Shown piece after piece: positions 12,701 to 22,900 of a stretch of 64,000 nt of DNA; position 1 is the first letter of the stretch; every line of letters begins with the position of its first letter. Source of the stretch: Marisa cornuarietis (lineage: Eukaryota > Mollusca > Gastropoda > Architaenioglossa > Ampullariidae); contig SMMW01000013.1 in NCBI GenBank assembly GCA_004794655.1, positions 248,001 to 312,000 on the forward strand. The letters run 5' to 3'. The notes beneath the pieces are model-generated. The model searched no databases and was not told the origin of the DNA. It was given only the letters and a program-made list of their open reading frames with translations. The position numbers and the translations under genes were made by a program.

Positions 12701-14211
12701 CTTCCCGACCAGGCCCCTGTTGTGATACTCGGTTTCTGTAACAGCTTGTGTTTTACATGAATGGGTTGTTAGCCCAAAGCAAAACCCCCCAACCTGGAGG
12801 GCCAGGGTGCAACATTTTAGTCTGGCCTCTACCCTGACAGACCTGTTCGGCTTGGTTGGACCTGCCAGGAGCACAAGGCTCCCGCCGACATAGCTCTGTG
12901 GATCGACGAGGCACACAAGCCACCACACCACTACAAGGTAAGTTCCACCAGTTGGTGGTGGTTGCGTAAGTATCCATATAATAAATTCTGGAATAGTCTA
13001 ATTTATAATTGATAGCACGAATCTGATCTGGCCGAGTGCGTTGTCATTTTACCTTCAGGGTTTTCAAACTTGACGAAGAAAACATCTTCCTCGAGAGATT
13101 TTCTGACCTCCTCAACTGGTCCCCCCTTAGACCGACGTTTGTTTTCAAAGTAATAAGTGAGAGTCTCTGTGCTGAATGTCCTCGACAGACCACGAACGGC
13201 GATAATCCTCGGCTTTTCGAGACTATCTTGGACGATATCTGTTTCTTGTCCAGCTGTGTGTTTTTCGTATCTGCTCACTTTCAGACGAACTCCGTCGATT
13301 TCCTGTGGTTTTTTCAAAACATTCTCTGCAACTACACACCAAATGAGTACATTTAATGGTTGAAAATAGTGACTGTGTTGTTCTATATAGATCGACAGAC
13401 AGACAAACAGTTCATGTTATACTGTAAAGCATCTGTACTTCTTGTGGGGGAGTTTGCGTTTTCTATTTTCCCTCATCTGGACATAATTTATATACCGTTT
13501 AAACTCAAATTGTTCTAGTTGCCAGTTTTGATACTTATGAGGGATTAAACAATAAGCAGCGGTCATGTTAATCAAACATCAAACGGTCGTAAACGTCATC
13601 AAGATAGTTTAGAATTCCTTCCCAGTGTCCAAAAGTCAAGTATAATACCCCAAACACATTTTACAACAATGAATTTAAAGCTCAAGAATATAATTAATTT
13701 TCTACCTTCAGAAGTTTCGTACACGAGAATCACAAAGCCCTGCCTTCGACGGTCATAACATTGTACAATGTCTCCTCCTCCAGATTCCCTTTTGCTCTCA
13801 AAGTGCAGCAGAATGTACTTCATGGGCATGCTGGGAGATACTCCATCCACACGAATTGCGGGCATGGCTGATACCAGAGACGTGTCTAAAGATGCCTCTG
13901 TACAAACAAGAAGAGTAAAAAGACACTTCACATTCTAAAGTTAACCAAAAGAAATTCAAATTAAAGCAATAGCCTATCTTCATTTTCTCGTTTACTTGTG
14001 CGCAGGAGTACACACACACTCTCTCACTCTTTCTCTCTCGCACACCCCCCCCCACACACACACACAGAGACTAACAAACAGAAAGACAGAGAGAGAACGG
14101 AATGCAAGAATGTGAGAATTTAAATCGATATGATTTACCTTCTGAGAAGACAGCAGAGTCATCTCCTGGGTTAACTACCAGGAAATCGTCTTCTTGCTCG
14201 GATTCCATCAT
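604..14211 (-). CDS. PARP14-like mono-ADP-ribosyltransferase, gene A (partial; 3' end off the left edge)
   Basis: Fourteen coding exons were traced on the minus strand: 14139-14211, 13706-13897, 13053-13325, 9088-9318, 8572-8814, 6513-8156, 6244-6323, 5496-5735, 4456-4677, 3990-4032, 2805-2968, 2282-2464, 1355-1446 and 604-752. Their phases agree throughout and give about 1,276 residues. Domain order is a short acidic N-terminus (1-24), four RRM-like modules (25-337), a KH-like region (338-885), a macrodomain (about 913-1066), a KH-like segment (1136-1196) and a WWE domain (1197-1270). This is the PARP14 plan, a family that attaches single ADP-ribose units to proteins and in vertebrates acts in innate immunity. 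The catalytic domain expected next lies left of base 1. Exon lengths of 222, 164, 183 and 92 nt match gene B exactly, so the two are tandem paralogs. Family assignment is firm; the exact start and small exons are inferred. Confidence 0.85.
1355..1446 (-). CDS. Gene A exon 13, WWE domain first half
   Basis: A 92-nt exon (phase 0 in, 2 out), matching the 92-nt gene B exon at 28195-28286. It contains the WWE signature VKWSWVEVG, then LRPYDENNNYIIEMGY. WWE domains in PARPs bind ADP-ribose-related ligands or mediate protein contacts. Confidence 0.85.
2282..2464 (-). CDS. Gene A exon 12, KH-like segment before WWE
   Basis: A 61-codon phase-0 exon, identical in length to gene B 28466-28648. Both show the pattern 'L...CK...VDL...F...K..L.GLR..V.RVP...I..'. 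It ends LMSKQ at a GTTTGT donor. The (CA)n/(CG)n tract at 2577-2628 lies in the intron upstream of it. Confidence 0.75.
2577..2640. repeat. (CA)n/(CG)n microsatellite
   Basis: A compound simple repeat, (CT)n then (CA)n then alternating CG/CA, in the gene A intron between exons 11 and 12. Short ORFs across it on both strands are repeat translation. Confidence 0.95.
2805..2968 (-). CDS. Gene A exon 11, post-macrodomain segment
   Basis: A 164-nt exon, the same length and phases (1 in, 0 out) as gene B 30439-30602. It encodes a beta-helix segment (FFQETSKPLTVVFVGFEP...YWDDFR) with a GTAAGA donor. It corresponds to the region between the macrodomain and WWE in PARP14; no catalytic role is known. 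Confidence 0.7.
3990..4032 (-). CDS. Gene A exon 10, short linker exon
   Basis: A 43-nt exon (phase 0 in, phase 1 out) encoding VFKEVKEEYTAKTE, with an ATTCAG acceptor and GTAAAA donor. The gene B counterpart (31816-31879) encodes AFEEENERWKQDYTQEEEVTE. It is called because it links the flanking exon phases and resembles the paralog. Confidence 0.6.
4456..4677 (-). CDS. Gene A exon 9, macrodomain C-terminal half
   Basis: A 74-codon phase-0 exon with the second conserved macrodomain motif, SIGFPAIGTGNLKFP, followed by a VAEAMFKAI helix and a VSDVVIILHKKD strand. It has the same length (222 nt) and phase as gene B 32272-32493. With exon 8 it forms one macrodomain. Confidence 0.87.
5496..5735 (-). 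CDS. Gene A exon 8, macrodomain N-terminal half
   Basis: An 80-codon phase-0 exon. It carries the macrodomain entry motif HNVLVNSSN, then LSMGQVSKDLLRVGG, FGDIAVTG and the FCKNVFHCCL strand. The Gly-rich GGGVA-type loop of hydrolytic macrodomains is replaced by SMGQVSK, as in PARP14 macrodomains 2 and 3. ADP-ribose reading rather than removal is therefore the likelier role. Confidence 0.85.
6244..6323 (-). CDS. Gene A exon 7, linker into the macrodomain
   Basis: A short exon (phase 1 in, phase 0 out) encoding PRIFLNPMSDITKEE. The gene B counterpart at 40426-40523 encodes PRIYLSIMSDITKEE. The 'MSDIT.EE' segment is the usual entry to PARP14-type macrodomains 2 and 3, just before the first conserved VN motif. 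Confidence 0.75.
6513..8156 (-). CDS. Gene A exon 6, large KH-like central region
   Basis: A single 548-codon exon between a TTTTACAG acceptor and a GTAAGT donor, phase 1 at both ends. It aligns with the 564-codon exon of gene B: both open with an 'E...L.P...C.G.SGG' segment and contain the near-identical ETEGVRQL. The alternating helix and beta-strand pattern fits the KH-like domains described in PARP14; domain boundaries cannot be set by eye. The C-terminal 50 residues are Ser, Gly and Gln rich and probably a disordered linker to the macrodomain. Confidence 0.85.
8572..8814 (-). CDS. Gene A exon 5, RRM-like module 4
   Basis: An 81-codon phase 1-1 exon, the same length as its gene B counterpart (43163-43405). 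It contains IQVRNLPESPRPS, then NYFENKRRSGGGEVTGV, and ends FEDATG at a GTATGA donor. It is the last RRM-like module before the KH-like exon. Confidence 0.85.
9088..9318 (-). CDS. Gene A exon 4, divergent RRM-like module 3 with a GC donor
   Basis: A 77-codon exon encoding a module without the FENKRRSGGG loop; it carries MMPDRVLMRGLPDL and ends VVIFADKIG. It matches gene B exon 8 (43731-43964). Both keep phase 1 only if the intron begins with GC (G|GCAAGT). A GT two bases further on would give phase 2 and break the frame into exon 5. Confidence 0.8.
9650..9658. repeat. Target-site duplication of the RTE element (left copy)
   Basis: TTGCGTAAG directly abuts the (CAT)n tail. An identical copy lies at 12962-12970 against the element's 5' end. 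Confidence 0.85.
9659..12961 (-). mobile_element. RTE-clade LINE, near full length, in gene A intron 3
   Basis: A 3.3-kb non-LTR retrotransposon on the minus strand. It encodes an apurinic-type endonuclease (about 12,620-11,850, with MGDLNAKVGDDNT and QIDHITVGRKW), then a reverse transcriptase (about 11,200-10,460, with WRGIMLLSIPSKVL, QAGFRQDKSC and FVDFEKAFDSVDRD) and a C-terminal domain ending about 9,715. The 3' tail is (GAT)n, seen as CAT repeats at 9659-9710, typical of RTE elements. The 9-bp direct repeat TTGCGTAAG at 9650-9658 and 12962-12970 is the target-site duplication. Frameshifts near 12,400, 10,660 and 10,470 disable it. The last removes part of the FADD catalytic box. Confidence 0.92.
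10640..12376 (-). pseudogene. RTE endonuclease/reverse transcriptase ORF fragment (578 codons)
   Basis: This is the longest open stretch of the element above. It holds the C-terminal half of the endonuclease, a basic linker and the reverse transcriptase through motif A (FVDFEKAFDS), then runs out of frame at EDSSCQVP. The reading frame continues in two further overlapping frames at 10462-10668 and 9522-10472. It is not a host gene. Confidence 0.9.
12962..12970. repeat. Target-site duplication of the RTE element (right copy)
   Basis: TTGCGTAAG, identical to 9650-9658. Confidence 0.85.
13053..13325 (-). CDS. Gene A exon 3, RRM-like module 2
   Basis: A 91-codon phase 1-1 exon. It opens with a linker like those in gene B exons 5-7, then IIAVRGLS and the signature YYFENKRRSKGGPVEEV, ending at NPEG. 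The intron towards exon 4 is about 3.7 kb and contains the RTE element at 9659-12961. Confidence 0.82.
13706..13897 (-). CDS. Gene A exon 2, RRM-like module 1
   Basis: A 64-codon exon flanked by phase-1 introns. It encodes a compact beta-alpha-beta module with an IRVDGVSP strand and the signature LHFESKRESGGGDIV, the PARP10/PARP14-type RRM variant. The donor falls in the final Gly of the module (TSEG). In this family such modules are thought to bind nucleic acid or protein partners; that role is not shown by the sequence. Confidence 0.8.
14139..14211 (-). CDS. Gene A exon 1, acidic N-terminus
   Basis: The exon begins with two consecutive Met codons followed by an acidic stretch (MMESEQEDDFLVV) and ends at a GTAAAT donor in phase 1. 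An in-frame phase-1 acceptor follows at 13897. It is far shorter than the 548-residue first exon of gene B but shares its acidic character. The start is chosen because it is the first ATG that opens into the RRM exons. Any upstream non-coding exon was not identified. Confidence 0.65.
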
Positions 14212-17200
14212 ATGCCAATCACTAGATCAACAAAGACAAAGAAGTTATGAACGTTCATTAACACCATCAGATGTGATGCTTTTCATAACAATCACAGCTA
14301 ACTGGGTTAACCGCAAGAAAGAGATCCTTTGTCTGGACAAAAAAGAAATACTACGGAAAACAAGAAGTCTTTTTCAGAAACTGAGACCAAACTCTCTACG
14401 TTCGAAATTTTGTCAGTCTCCACAGCACTGATATGTTACTTTATATAATTATTTGTTTCTTGAACAAGTTCATTGCAAGACTAATTTGAGCAAAATACAC
14501 TGGATCAAACATTAATGGTGAAAATAAAATACACTAAAATGTGTCTTGTCAACTAGACAAGGTCGACGCAGATTGCTAAGCAGGCACCGAAGGAATTGAT
14601 GGACAAGTCACACAACAAGTATTTCAAGGGGAGTTTTCAACAGCCAGCATTACCCTGTGTGACATCGAGGCCTGTCACCATTATCTAGCCTTGACTTCAG
14701 TACATAGTATTTTTTTTTAATTCATGATCGCAGGTCTCTGCTCCATTCGTATGTCCTCTTTCAAGCACATTAACCACAAGAAAACCAAATATTTAGAGCA
14801 AAGTACAATATTTAATAGATTAAGAAATGCTCTTTAAAATGATGCCTGAATTCTTGTTGTCTTTATTGTATGTTTATACGTGTCAGTGGCATTGGAACCA
14901 GGGGGAGGGGTAAGGGGGGCAGCCTCCCACTCAAAAAATACTGAGGGGACAAGAATATGAACGTCGTTCACTGTCAGCACGGACTTTGCCCCTCTCCCCT
15001 CAAATCTGAACATCGTTCTTCTGTGCCACCCGATTGTCCTGAATACCTATTTCTTTAATGGTGTCTTTAGTAACAAACGAATTACTGTAGTCTGGTCTAT
15101 AAACCGATATAGTCACAATTGTAATAGCAAATAACGAAAACGGGCCAGGTATTTATTTACATGAACTTCTTCCATTTCATTAAAACTCATGAGGATTTTT
15201 ATTTTCTTCTCTGTGAGACGTTTACTTGCTGCTCTTGACAATCAATATTGGGGCGGAGCTCCAAAAACCCTGTAACCTATATACTCACCGTCACTACATG
15301 GATATTTATATTGTGCATGTAAACACTTCGGTCTATTTACTAAAATTAACCATTAATATTTGAATGATAACAATAATTGTTGGCAATAAATCTTATAAGT
15401 GGTATTTAAAGATGTTTACAGTTATACAAATATATATGTTGACTGCTTACCTCACCGTTTGTTGTTAACGCTTTCGACTGAACACAACACTTTGAATATC
15501 TGCTGCTACACCTCGGTGTGTCTCAGGTCGTGTTATGACTATTATATTTGCACAGTTAGAATATCAAGGAGAGTAGTACCTATATTTTTCAGATGAGCTT
15601 ATGGTTGAAGTTGCTATTTGAAGCTGTCTAGTCATTACTGTAGAACATTTTTTTAAATGCACTGGTCTAGTCATTTGGCAGTTCCCAGAAAAGCGAATAA
15701 GCAAGTGTTGATAGTCAGCAGAAGGTGCATCTGTATTCAGCCTGGAAAATACAACAATTACATGCTGCGACATAAATGTTTGTAACTCGATTATTAAATT
15801 TCACATCCAGCCAGGCAATTGTGAGCTACTGTACCCTAGCCTGCAAACCCTCGTATAGGCATAGTGGCTTACGGTGCTATACAAAGCATCCTTGGCAGTC
15901 TAGTCATTTCAGCTGAACGTCGACTTGATCTAGTCATACGGTATTTTCCGGGATATACCGCGGATATAGTTGCAAAGTGCACATACACCCGAACCAGGGT
16001 GGTGGGATGAGATGAACGATCGCAATCACCCATGGCCCTCATGTTGCACTCGTCCGAGTTCGCTCGACCCAAGTCAGGGGTGTGCTATGGGAACAGACCT
16101 ACGCACCCACACACACAGAGCGAGATAGTGAGCGAGAGAGAAGCGCGGCAGGTATGAGTGGAAGCTGCACATTTTCAAAAACCTGAACATGAGTTATCGA
16201 TATGGCAGGGCAATCAAGATAAGTTCACATAATGTGGTTCATTGGGTCACATACGTGCCGCGTGGATATCTGGGGAGCGTTTGGGGATGCAAATAACTGC
16301 GGTTGTCCGTAGGCTGTAGGGGCAACAGTGTTGTGGTGTCTCTAGATGGAGCTGTTCTTCGCTGTTTTTGGACCTGGAATTTTTCCGTTCTTGACACTCT
16401 TTTGTTTTAGCATGCCCTTGAGTAGACATTAGATGTAGGTTTTGCAGATACAATGCGCACTTCAAAAGTCAGAGGAAATTGGTCTAAAAATATTGTTACA
16501 TATTTCTTTATCAAAATTGATTGATTGATTGATTGAAGTATTGATTTATTGATTGATTTAGTAGAAACAGTAGTCTTGTTACGCGCAAGTGTCTATCAGG
16601 AAGACGACTTTGCGGAGAGGCGAACAACCAAAACGACATAACCATGGTGACTGGCGAAAGAGAGGGTCGTGTACCCTGGAGAAGGGAGACAAAAAATCGG
16701 GACTGTGACTCCGAACAGAGAGCGACTGGGTTATTAAACACAAATAACCTTCCGCTTAAACTTGAGCTGTTTTTGACATCATTTTATAGATCATGTGCCT
16801 AAGTACAATAAGGAACCAGTGGAATGACTTGAGAACAGGTGTGATATGTTAAGAGTCTCTACAAATTTGGCTGTGTATTAGAAAGACCTCACAGTGCACC
16901 ATTGCATATTACTGTTTTCATCTTGCTGATCCTCTTTGAATGTACTATCTACCCTGGACACGACAGTAGCCAAAGCCACAGAATTGGATGCAGTCTGAGT
17001 AAGCATGGGACAATGATTCTCAAAACAGTGAACAGAGTTGGTCAATTCCACATTAATGAACAGTGCAATTAAAGTTGATGATGGAGGTGTCTCCCACTTG
17101 AACTATGTAGATACTAATCAACTTATGCATAGCTTTGGGACCTCACAAGGCTTCTGTATAGTGTTCAGTTGTTCAGTTTGACAATTCAAAATTGTCAGCT

Positions 17201-19653
17201 ACACAACATTGTTGAAGTCTTTATATTGTCTTATTCCCTACTACTAGGTCTGTGGGTAAATTCTGAGGAACAGAGTCATCAGCAAAGAACCTTCACCTTG
17301 TAGCTTATTGTTAAATAACTGATCATATCTGAGAGATGTACGTTGAAAACACTCTGGTGCTAATGTGGATCCTTTACAGAATCTGTGACAGCAAAAAACC
17401 CGCACCAACAAGAACTCTGAGAGTGACCAGTCAGGTAAGAGGAGAACCACTGCAAGTCCTGTGATGACTTCCAGACTAGAAAGTCATGGATAAGCATATC
17501 ATATGCAGTAGTCAAGTAAAAAAACGTTAAGAGCAAACTTTTTCCTTATTTCCCATGGTAAAATAGAACAGTCATCATATGATGTAGGCTCATACTTGTC
17601 AAGACATACAAAATTAAGGGACATGTATTTATCTGTTTTTCAATAAAATTCTAATGTTTTTATTTATAAACTTCAATGAGCTACATAAAGAAGCCTTCCC
17701 TTTGACATATGATGACCAGTGCCACCTGCTTCTCTTTGATGAAATAGAATAAATGGTCAAACAAAATGTTTAATGACTTGCACAAAACCCTATTAATACA
17801 GTATACACAGATAGATACAAATAAATGAAAATTACATATTTAGATGAATCTTGATCTCTTTCTGTGTAACAGGTACCATATATTTCCTGAGTGCACGATT
17901 TTGTGTTTTTGTTTGTTTGTTTTTTTTTTAGTCCTGATCTGGTTTAATCAAAAGATTGATCAACCTTTTGATCTCCTTTGTCTAAGCACATGCACAAAGC
18001 TGGAGGGACTAGTGTCATTTTCTCAGCATGTTCACTTGATGTATTTAGATGAAGTTTAACAGGTCACACAAAGCACTATCCAATTTCAATATACATATCA
18101 ATATCAAGGGTGGGTCATTTAGAATTAGCCTGCCTCTTGTCCGTGTTATGGAAGGCAGGCTACTCTTAAGGAAGCTCACCTGTAGTACACAAATCTTAAT
18201 AAATTTATATGAAATCAAATATTGTAAAACTCATATTCATACAAGCTTTTATAAAATCGCTAATGAATGTAAGCATTTATACTTTGAAATCCATGTATTT
18301 TCTATTCAGTAAACAGCTCTTTTATTGATTTACAAAAAATTTATAAAGGTTTTATAAAACATAAAATGATCAGTTAAATTTTAATAATGAAAGACACAAT
18401 ATTGCAAGCAAATACATATGCATTTATGTACATGTATATATTTCTTGCAATGCTTAATGTTGCCTAAAAACAACGATCGGTATTCAGCCACCCCCGTTCA
18501 TTTACAAATGCATTTGTCATTCCATGTCATATCACTTTGCAAAATCCTATAAACATTTATTGAGCAATATTTTTAAAAATCATAACACCCTTCATAGTTT
18601 GAAAAAAACTTATTCACTTATTCAAGAAAACTAAAATCTTGTTCTTATGTTTGCGATCAGTTTACAGCCTAGGCAGGTAGATATATATTTTCTTCTAGAA
18701 AAACGTGTATACTTCAACATATTCTGCTGCAGCAAAGGCAACAGGTTTACAGTTCCACAAATACAAGTGTTATTCTGTTATAATCTAGATCTTTCATCAT
18801 ATGTATTTTCACACCACCAAATGACACATCCAGTATTTAAGTAAAGTAGATATTGCTGCTACTTACAGAAGTAATGAAGCTGTTATGATAAAGCAGTATA
18901 TGGACAAAATCCTTCATATAACATTTTTAACAATAAAAATCGTTATTTCAAACACCTGTTGGGTTAAAGATATATTTTATCAGAATGTTTTCAATATGAC
19001 ACACATGAAATGTGCCAGTTTTGTCAATAACTTCTTATTGTTTGAATTGAGCAGATCATGATACTTCAAAATATTTGGTCTTCTACTAAAATAGTGAAGA
19101 ATATAAGTGTCTCAGGTATAAGTATCTCTAACTCTAGCAAAATGTTTACAATGTTATACATAAAAAAATTCGCCATTTTTTAAGAATTAAAGTGTGTCTT
19201 TTTAAAGAAGTATACAATTTCAGTCATGTAAGAAATTTTGTGAATAATAAGTGACTTTGACCCATGACGATTATTTTAATTGTTTGTGATTTTCACTGTG
19301 CACTGAGATGTTTTAGATGATCACCACATTCTTTGTAAAGAAAGTATGTGCATACTATATTACCGTGTTATGAGTGGGAAAGTGTACATAGTTATGAGTT
19401 ATTTAGACCAACATGAATGTGACAAACTCTAACACTTCAGTAACTATCCTGTTTAATAATTTGAATAATACCATCCACATTCTTTGATGAAAGTTATTAT
19501 ATGTATCTTTAGGTAAGTGGCACAAGTATGGAATGCAATAAAAATCTAAAAATATAGATCACCAACAAAATGATAAAAAATACAACATAAACTTAGTCTG
19601 TAGGAAATCTCAGGTGCAGTCATATAACTCTGTCTCAGAAATTGTCTTTAAAT
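14212..19653. other. Intergenic region between gene B 3' end and gene A start
   Basis: No ORF here resembles a known protein, and no exon pair could be built. The region holds gene A's promoter side (near 14,212 and upward) and gene B's 3' UTR (below 19,654), neither delimited. Minor features are a short palindrome CTTGTC-AACTA-GACAAG at 14544-14560, a cluster of TCTAGTCAT-like motifs at about 15,628-15,940, and a (TTGA)n tract at about 16,517-16,558. It is AT-rich, especially 17,500-19,600. Confidence 0.6.
16517..16558. repeat. (TTGA)n simple repeat
   Basis: Tandem TTGA units with a few interruptions. The same tetranucleotide forms the tail of the RTE element at 44655-47877. No LINE coding sequence abuts this tract, so it is called a simple repeat only. 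Confidence 0.75.
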
Positions 19654-19937
19654 TTATTTGAACTTGATCAGATAGTCTGGATATGCCTGCACATCACTGT
19701 AGACTGCAAAAATATTTGGTTCGTTGACATCATCAACTGTGCTATCATAGTGTTTGCCATCTGTAGAAGGTATGAGTGGTGGCACCCGCATTTCTTTGGA
19801 TCCTGCTACATACTGGCCAACAAGAACCCTGCACATGAAGATGTTGCGGGCCCCACTGTTGTCTGCTTTTGCATACTGATCTCTGCTGGAGTAGTCTGCT
19901 TGTCTGGCAAAGTAAACACCTTGTCCATAGGCACAAG
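19654..19937 (-). CDS. Gene B exon 23, PARP catalytic C-terminus and stop
   Basis: It encodes AYGQGVYFARQADYSS (the second triad Tyr and the YFA...YS motif), a long acceptor-side loop, and NIFAVYSDVQAYPDYLIKF ending in TAA. Ile occupies the position of the catalytic Glu of poly-ADP-ribosylating PARPs. Confidence 0.92.
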
Positions 19938-22900
19938 CTGTTAAAAGAACCAAGATTTGCAAATACTGCTTTGGTCTTTTCTTAACTGACATGCCTCTGT
20001 AGCAAAATTCTGGGAGAAAAGTACTTGATTTTATCAGGTGTGTTATGTTGTATTATGAAGAATACATGTATCATTTGATCTCCAGTCACTGTAAAGGTGG
20101 GAATGCTTCATCATAATAGCATTACCATTTCCTAATGAACTATTTACAAAGTTATAATATGTTCATGTACAGACTGTAAGCTGTCATATATTTTAGTCTG
20201 CAATATTAATCTGACACAAGGAAATAAACTAAGAGTCTCCCTTATTTGGCGACATTGAAAGAATATTTTACAAGGAATCGGCTGATGCAAAGGCAAGAAC
20301 ATGTTGGTAAAGACTCACATATGACTATTTCTTTTATTATTCATCACTTTACTTTCAATAACAGGAACATATGGGACATACCACTTAGATTACAGTAGCT
20401 TCTGTTGAAACCATGTTTGATTATGCCCTGTGCTGCATCTTCATTGGTTCCATGCCATAAGTTCTCTTCTTCTGGTTTCTTGCATGTCTTCAGCATTTGC
20501 TGCCTCATAGCCATATACTGCTTGTATAGTGTTTTGTTCTGAACTCTTTCAATCTGAAATTATAAATTAGTCATAAACATCATAAGATTAACACTTCTGG
20601 CCTCGAGGGTTACATCAGCAGATTATGAATGTTTACCTGTTATAGTTACAGGATAAATGACCACTAGTAACTCCACCCCTCACTCCATCCAAAGAGTCAA
20701 CTTCAGACAAACATGGCTCCTTGGCAAGTAAACCTCTTGTCCCTGCCATGCAACTTCAACAATTATTTTTATCTGGCGATGCCAATGTCTCCCAGTCTAA
20801 AGAAACTGACACCAAGATGGAAAGGGGCATCACATCCAGTGGTATGAACAACCCCAAACACACTAAAACAAAGTCCGGTGATAGAAGAATACATCAGATA
20901 CGACGAAAAAGATAAATCTCTTCATGTTGTTTCTTGTCTGTTCTTAAGTCTTTCTGGGAATTGCACAAACCCCAGATTTATCTTATGTCCATGACTGTCT
21001 TGCTACAAACTTAGTCAATATATGTTAAAAAATGCTGTTTGTTGTTTGTTAAAAGTCAGGCAAAGTAGCTCTTCATTTTCTCCCATGGTCTACTCAAAGC
21101 TGCAATGTGGTTGGTCCTGACATCACTATAGAAGGCTGAACATCTCATGGTTAATGCTGTATTGCTCTGCCTGCAGACTCTAAAAAGACCTGAAACTGTA
21201 TTTCAGTAGATCATAAATTAATCCTTTTCAGTCTCACCTCAAGCACCCAGCAACCCTTGCAGCTGATGAAACTTCCACTTGCATCATGACAAGTATATTG
21301 TATAGCTCTTAGCTCTGTACAAGTATATTGTATAGCTCTGTACAAGCAAACCTTTCATTAAAATACATCATGGACTTTACAAATGTCATAATTTGCCAGA
21401 AGCAGATTTCACAAAAGTGCAGAATCAAATTTGTGTTCATGTAGACTACTGTAAAATTTCCTAAGATAAATCGCTGCTTTTTTGTTATCTAACTTTTAAG
21501 ATTATATTGTATAATCAGTGCTCTAGTTATCCGGTATGGTGCCACCAATAATTGCAACTGACACTCTATTACTATTCACAATGTATTTGCCTGAAATAAA
21601 GAAAGAAAATTCAACAAGAATTAAACCATAATTTTGCTAGAATTCAAATGTTTACGGGAATCTTTCTGCAATTCACCAAAGTGACTCTCTCCACTCTTAA
21701 TGCTGACTTAACTTTTTTTTATTTACAATTTTACAATAACGATATATACCTTCAGGATTTCTGTCATCTGGGTACATGTTTTTTTGAACAGCTCTGTTAC
21801 ACGTTCATAGTCCCTAGTGCCTGACTTAACAGGAACAAGATCCAGTTCAGCATTTCCCATCTTACTCCAAGTGTCAGGTGGTGGGGTATCCAACAACATC
21901 TCTGCACAGACAAGTTATTATTTCTCAAATATTTTTATCTAAACAGTCCTATGAAAATTACTGGCTTTTTTAAGTAAATGCTTGGCACTTGTGGAGGAAT
22001 TTGTGGTGCGGTCTGTCCGATGAGTCATGGAAGGACCTCAGCTTTATCTTCATGGTTGCCACAAGTAGATGGTGGTCTGTGGCTGCATCTGCACCTCGCT
22101 TTACTCTGACGTCCAGCAGACTTCTTCGAAACTGTCGATCGATGGTGATGTGATCGATCTGGTTTTCTGTATTTCCATCTGGTGAAGTCCAGGTGGTCTT
22201 GTGAATGGTTTTGTGAGGAAAGACTGTGCCTCCGATTACAAGGTCGTTGAACAAGCAGAAGTCTGTGAACAGCTCACCATTCTCATTGCAGTTGCCCACA
22301 CCGTGCTTTCCCATTATGTGTTCTTTGTCCGTGTTGTTATCTCCAACTTTGGCATTCATGTCGCCCATGATGATCTTCAGGTCTCGTCTTGGAGTACGAT
22401 CAACCAGCGCTTGTAGGGAGTTGTAAAAGTCCTCCTTCTCCTCTTCTTTTGCTGCGTTGGTAGGTACATAGCACTGGATGATGGTGATCTTTCTTCCTTT
22501 GGAGTTGAACCGAGCTGACATGAGTCGTGGAGAAACTGGTTCCCATGTTATTAGTGCCCTTGCAGCCTCCTGTGTCATCAGTACTGCTACTCCTTGTGAG
22601 TGGTCATGGTCAGGATCTTCATGTCCAGAGTAGATGATAGTCTCCCCTGATGAGAGTCTGGTCTGACCGCTACCATTCCATCTGGTCTCGCACAGGCCAA
22701 GGAGCTTGATGCCATAGTTCTTCATCTCCTGTGCTACCTGAGCTGATTTACCTTGCTCGTATAGGGTTCTGATGTTCCAGGTCCCTATCCTGGTTTTTGC
22801 CTTGGCCGTGAGAAGATAGGTCGGCGAGCTGACTTCCCGAGGGCTTTCGTCAGCACACGTCATAGGCCCCTCCAAGGAGGGATCTTCCCGTCCAGGCTCT

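Noticed and set aside
17244..17450. Minus-strand ORF in the intergenic region
   Set aside because: No known motif, no splice partners, and no counterpart elsewhere in the window.
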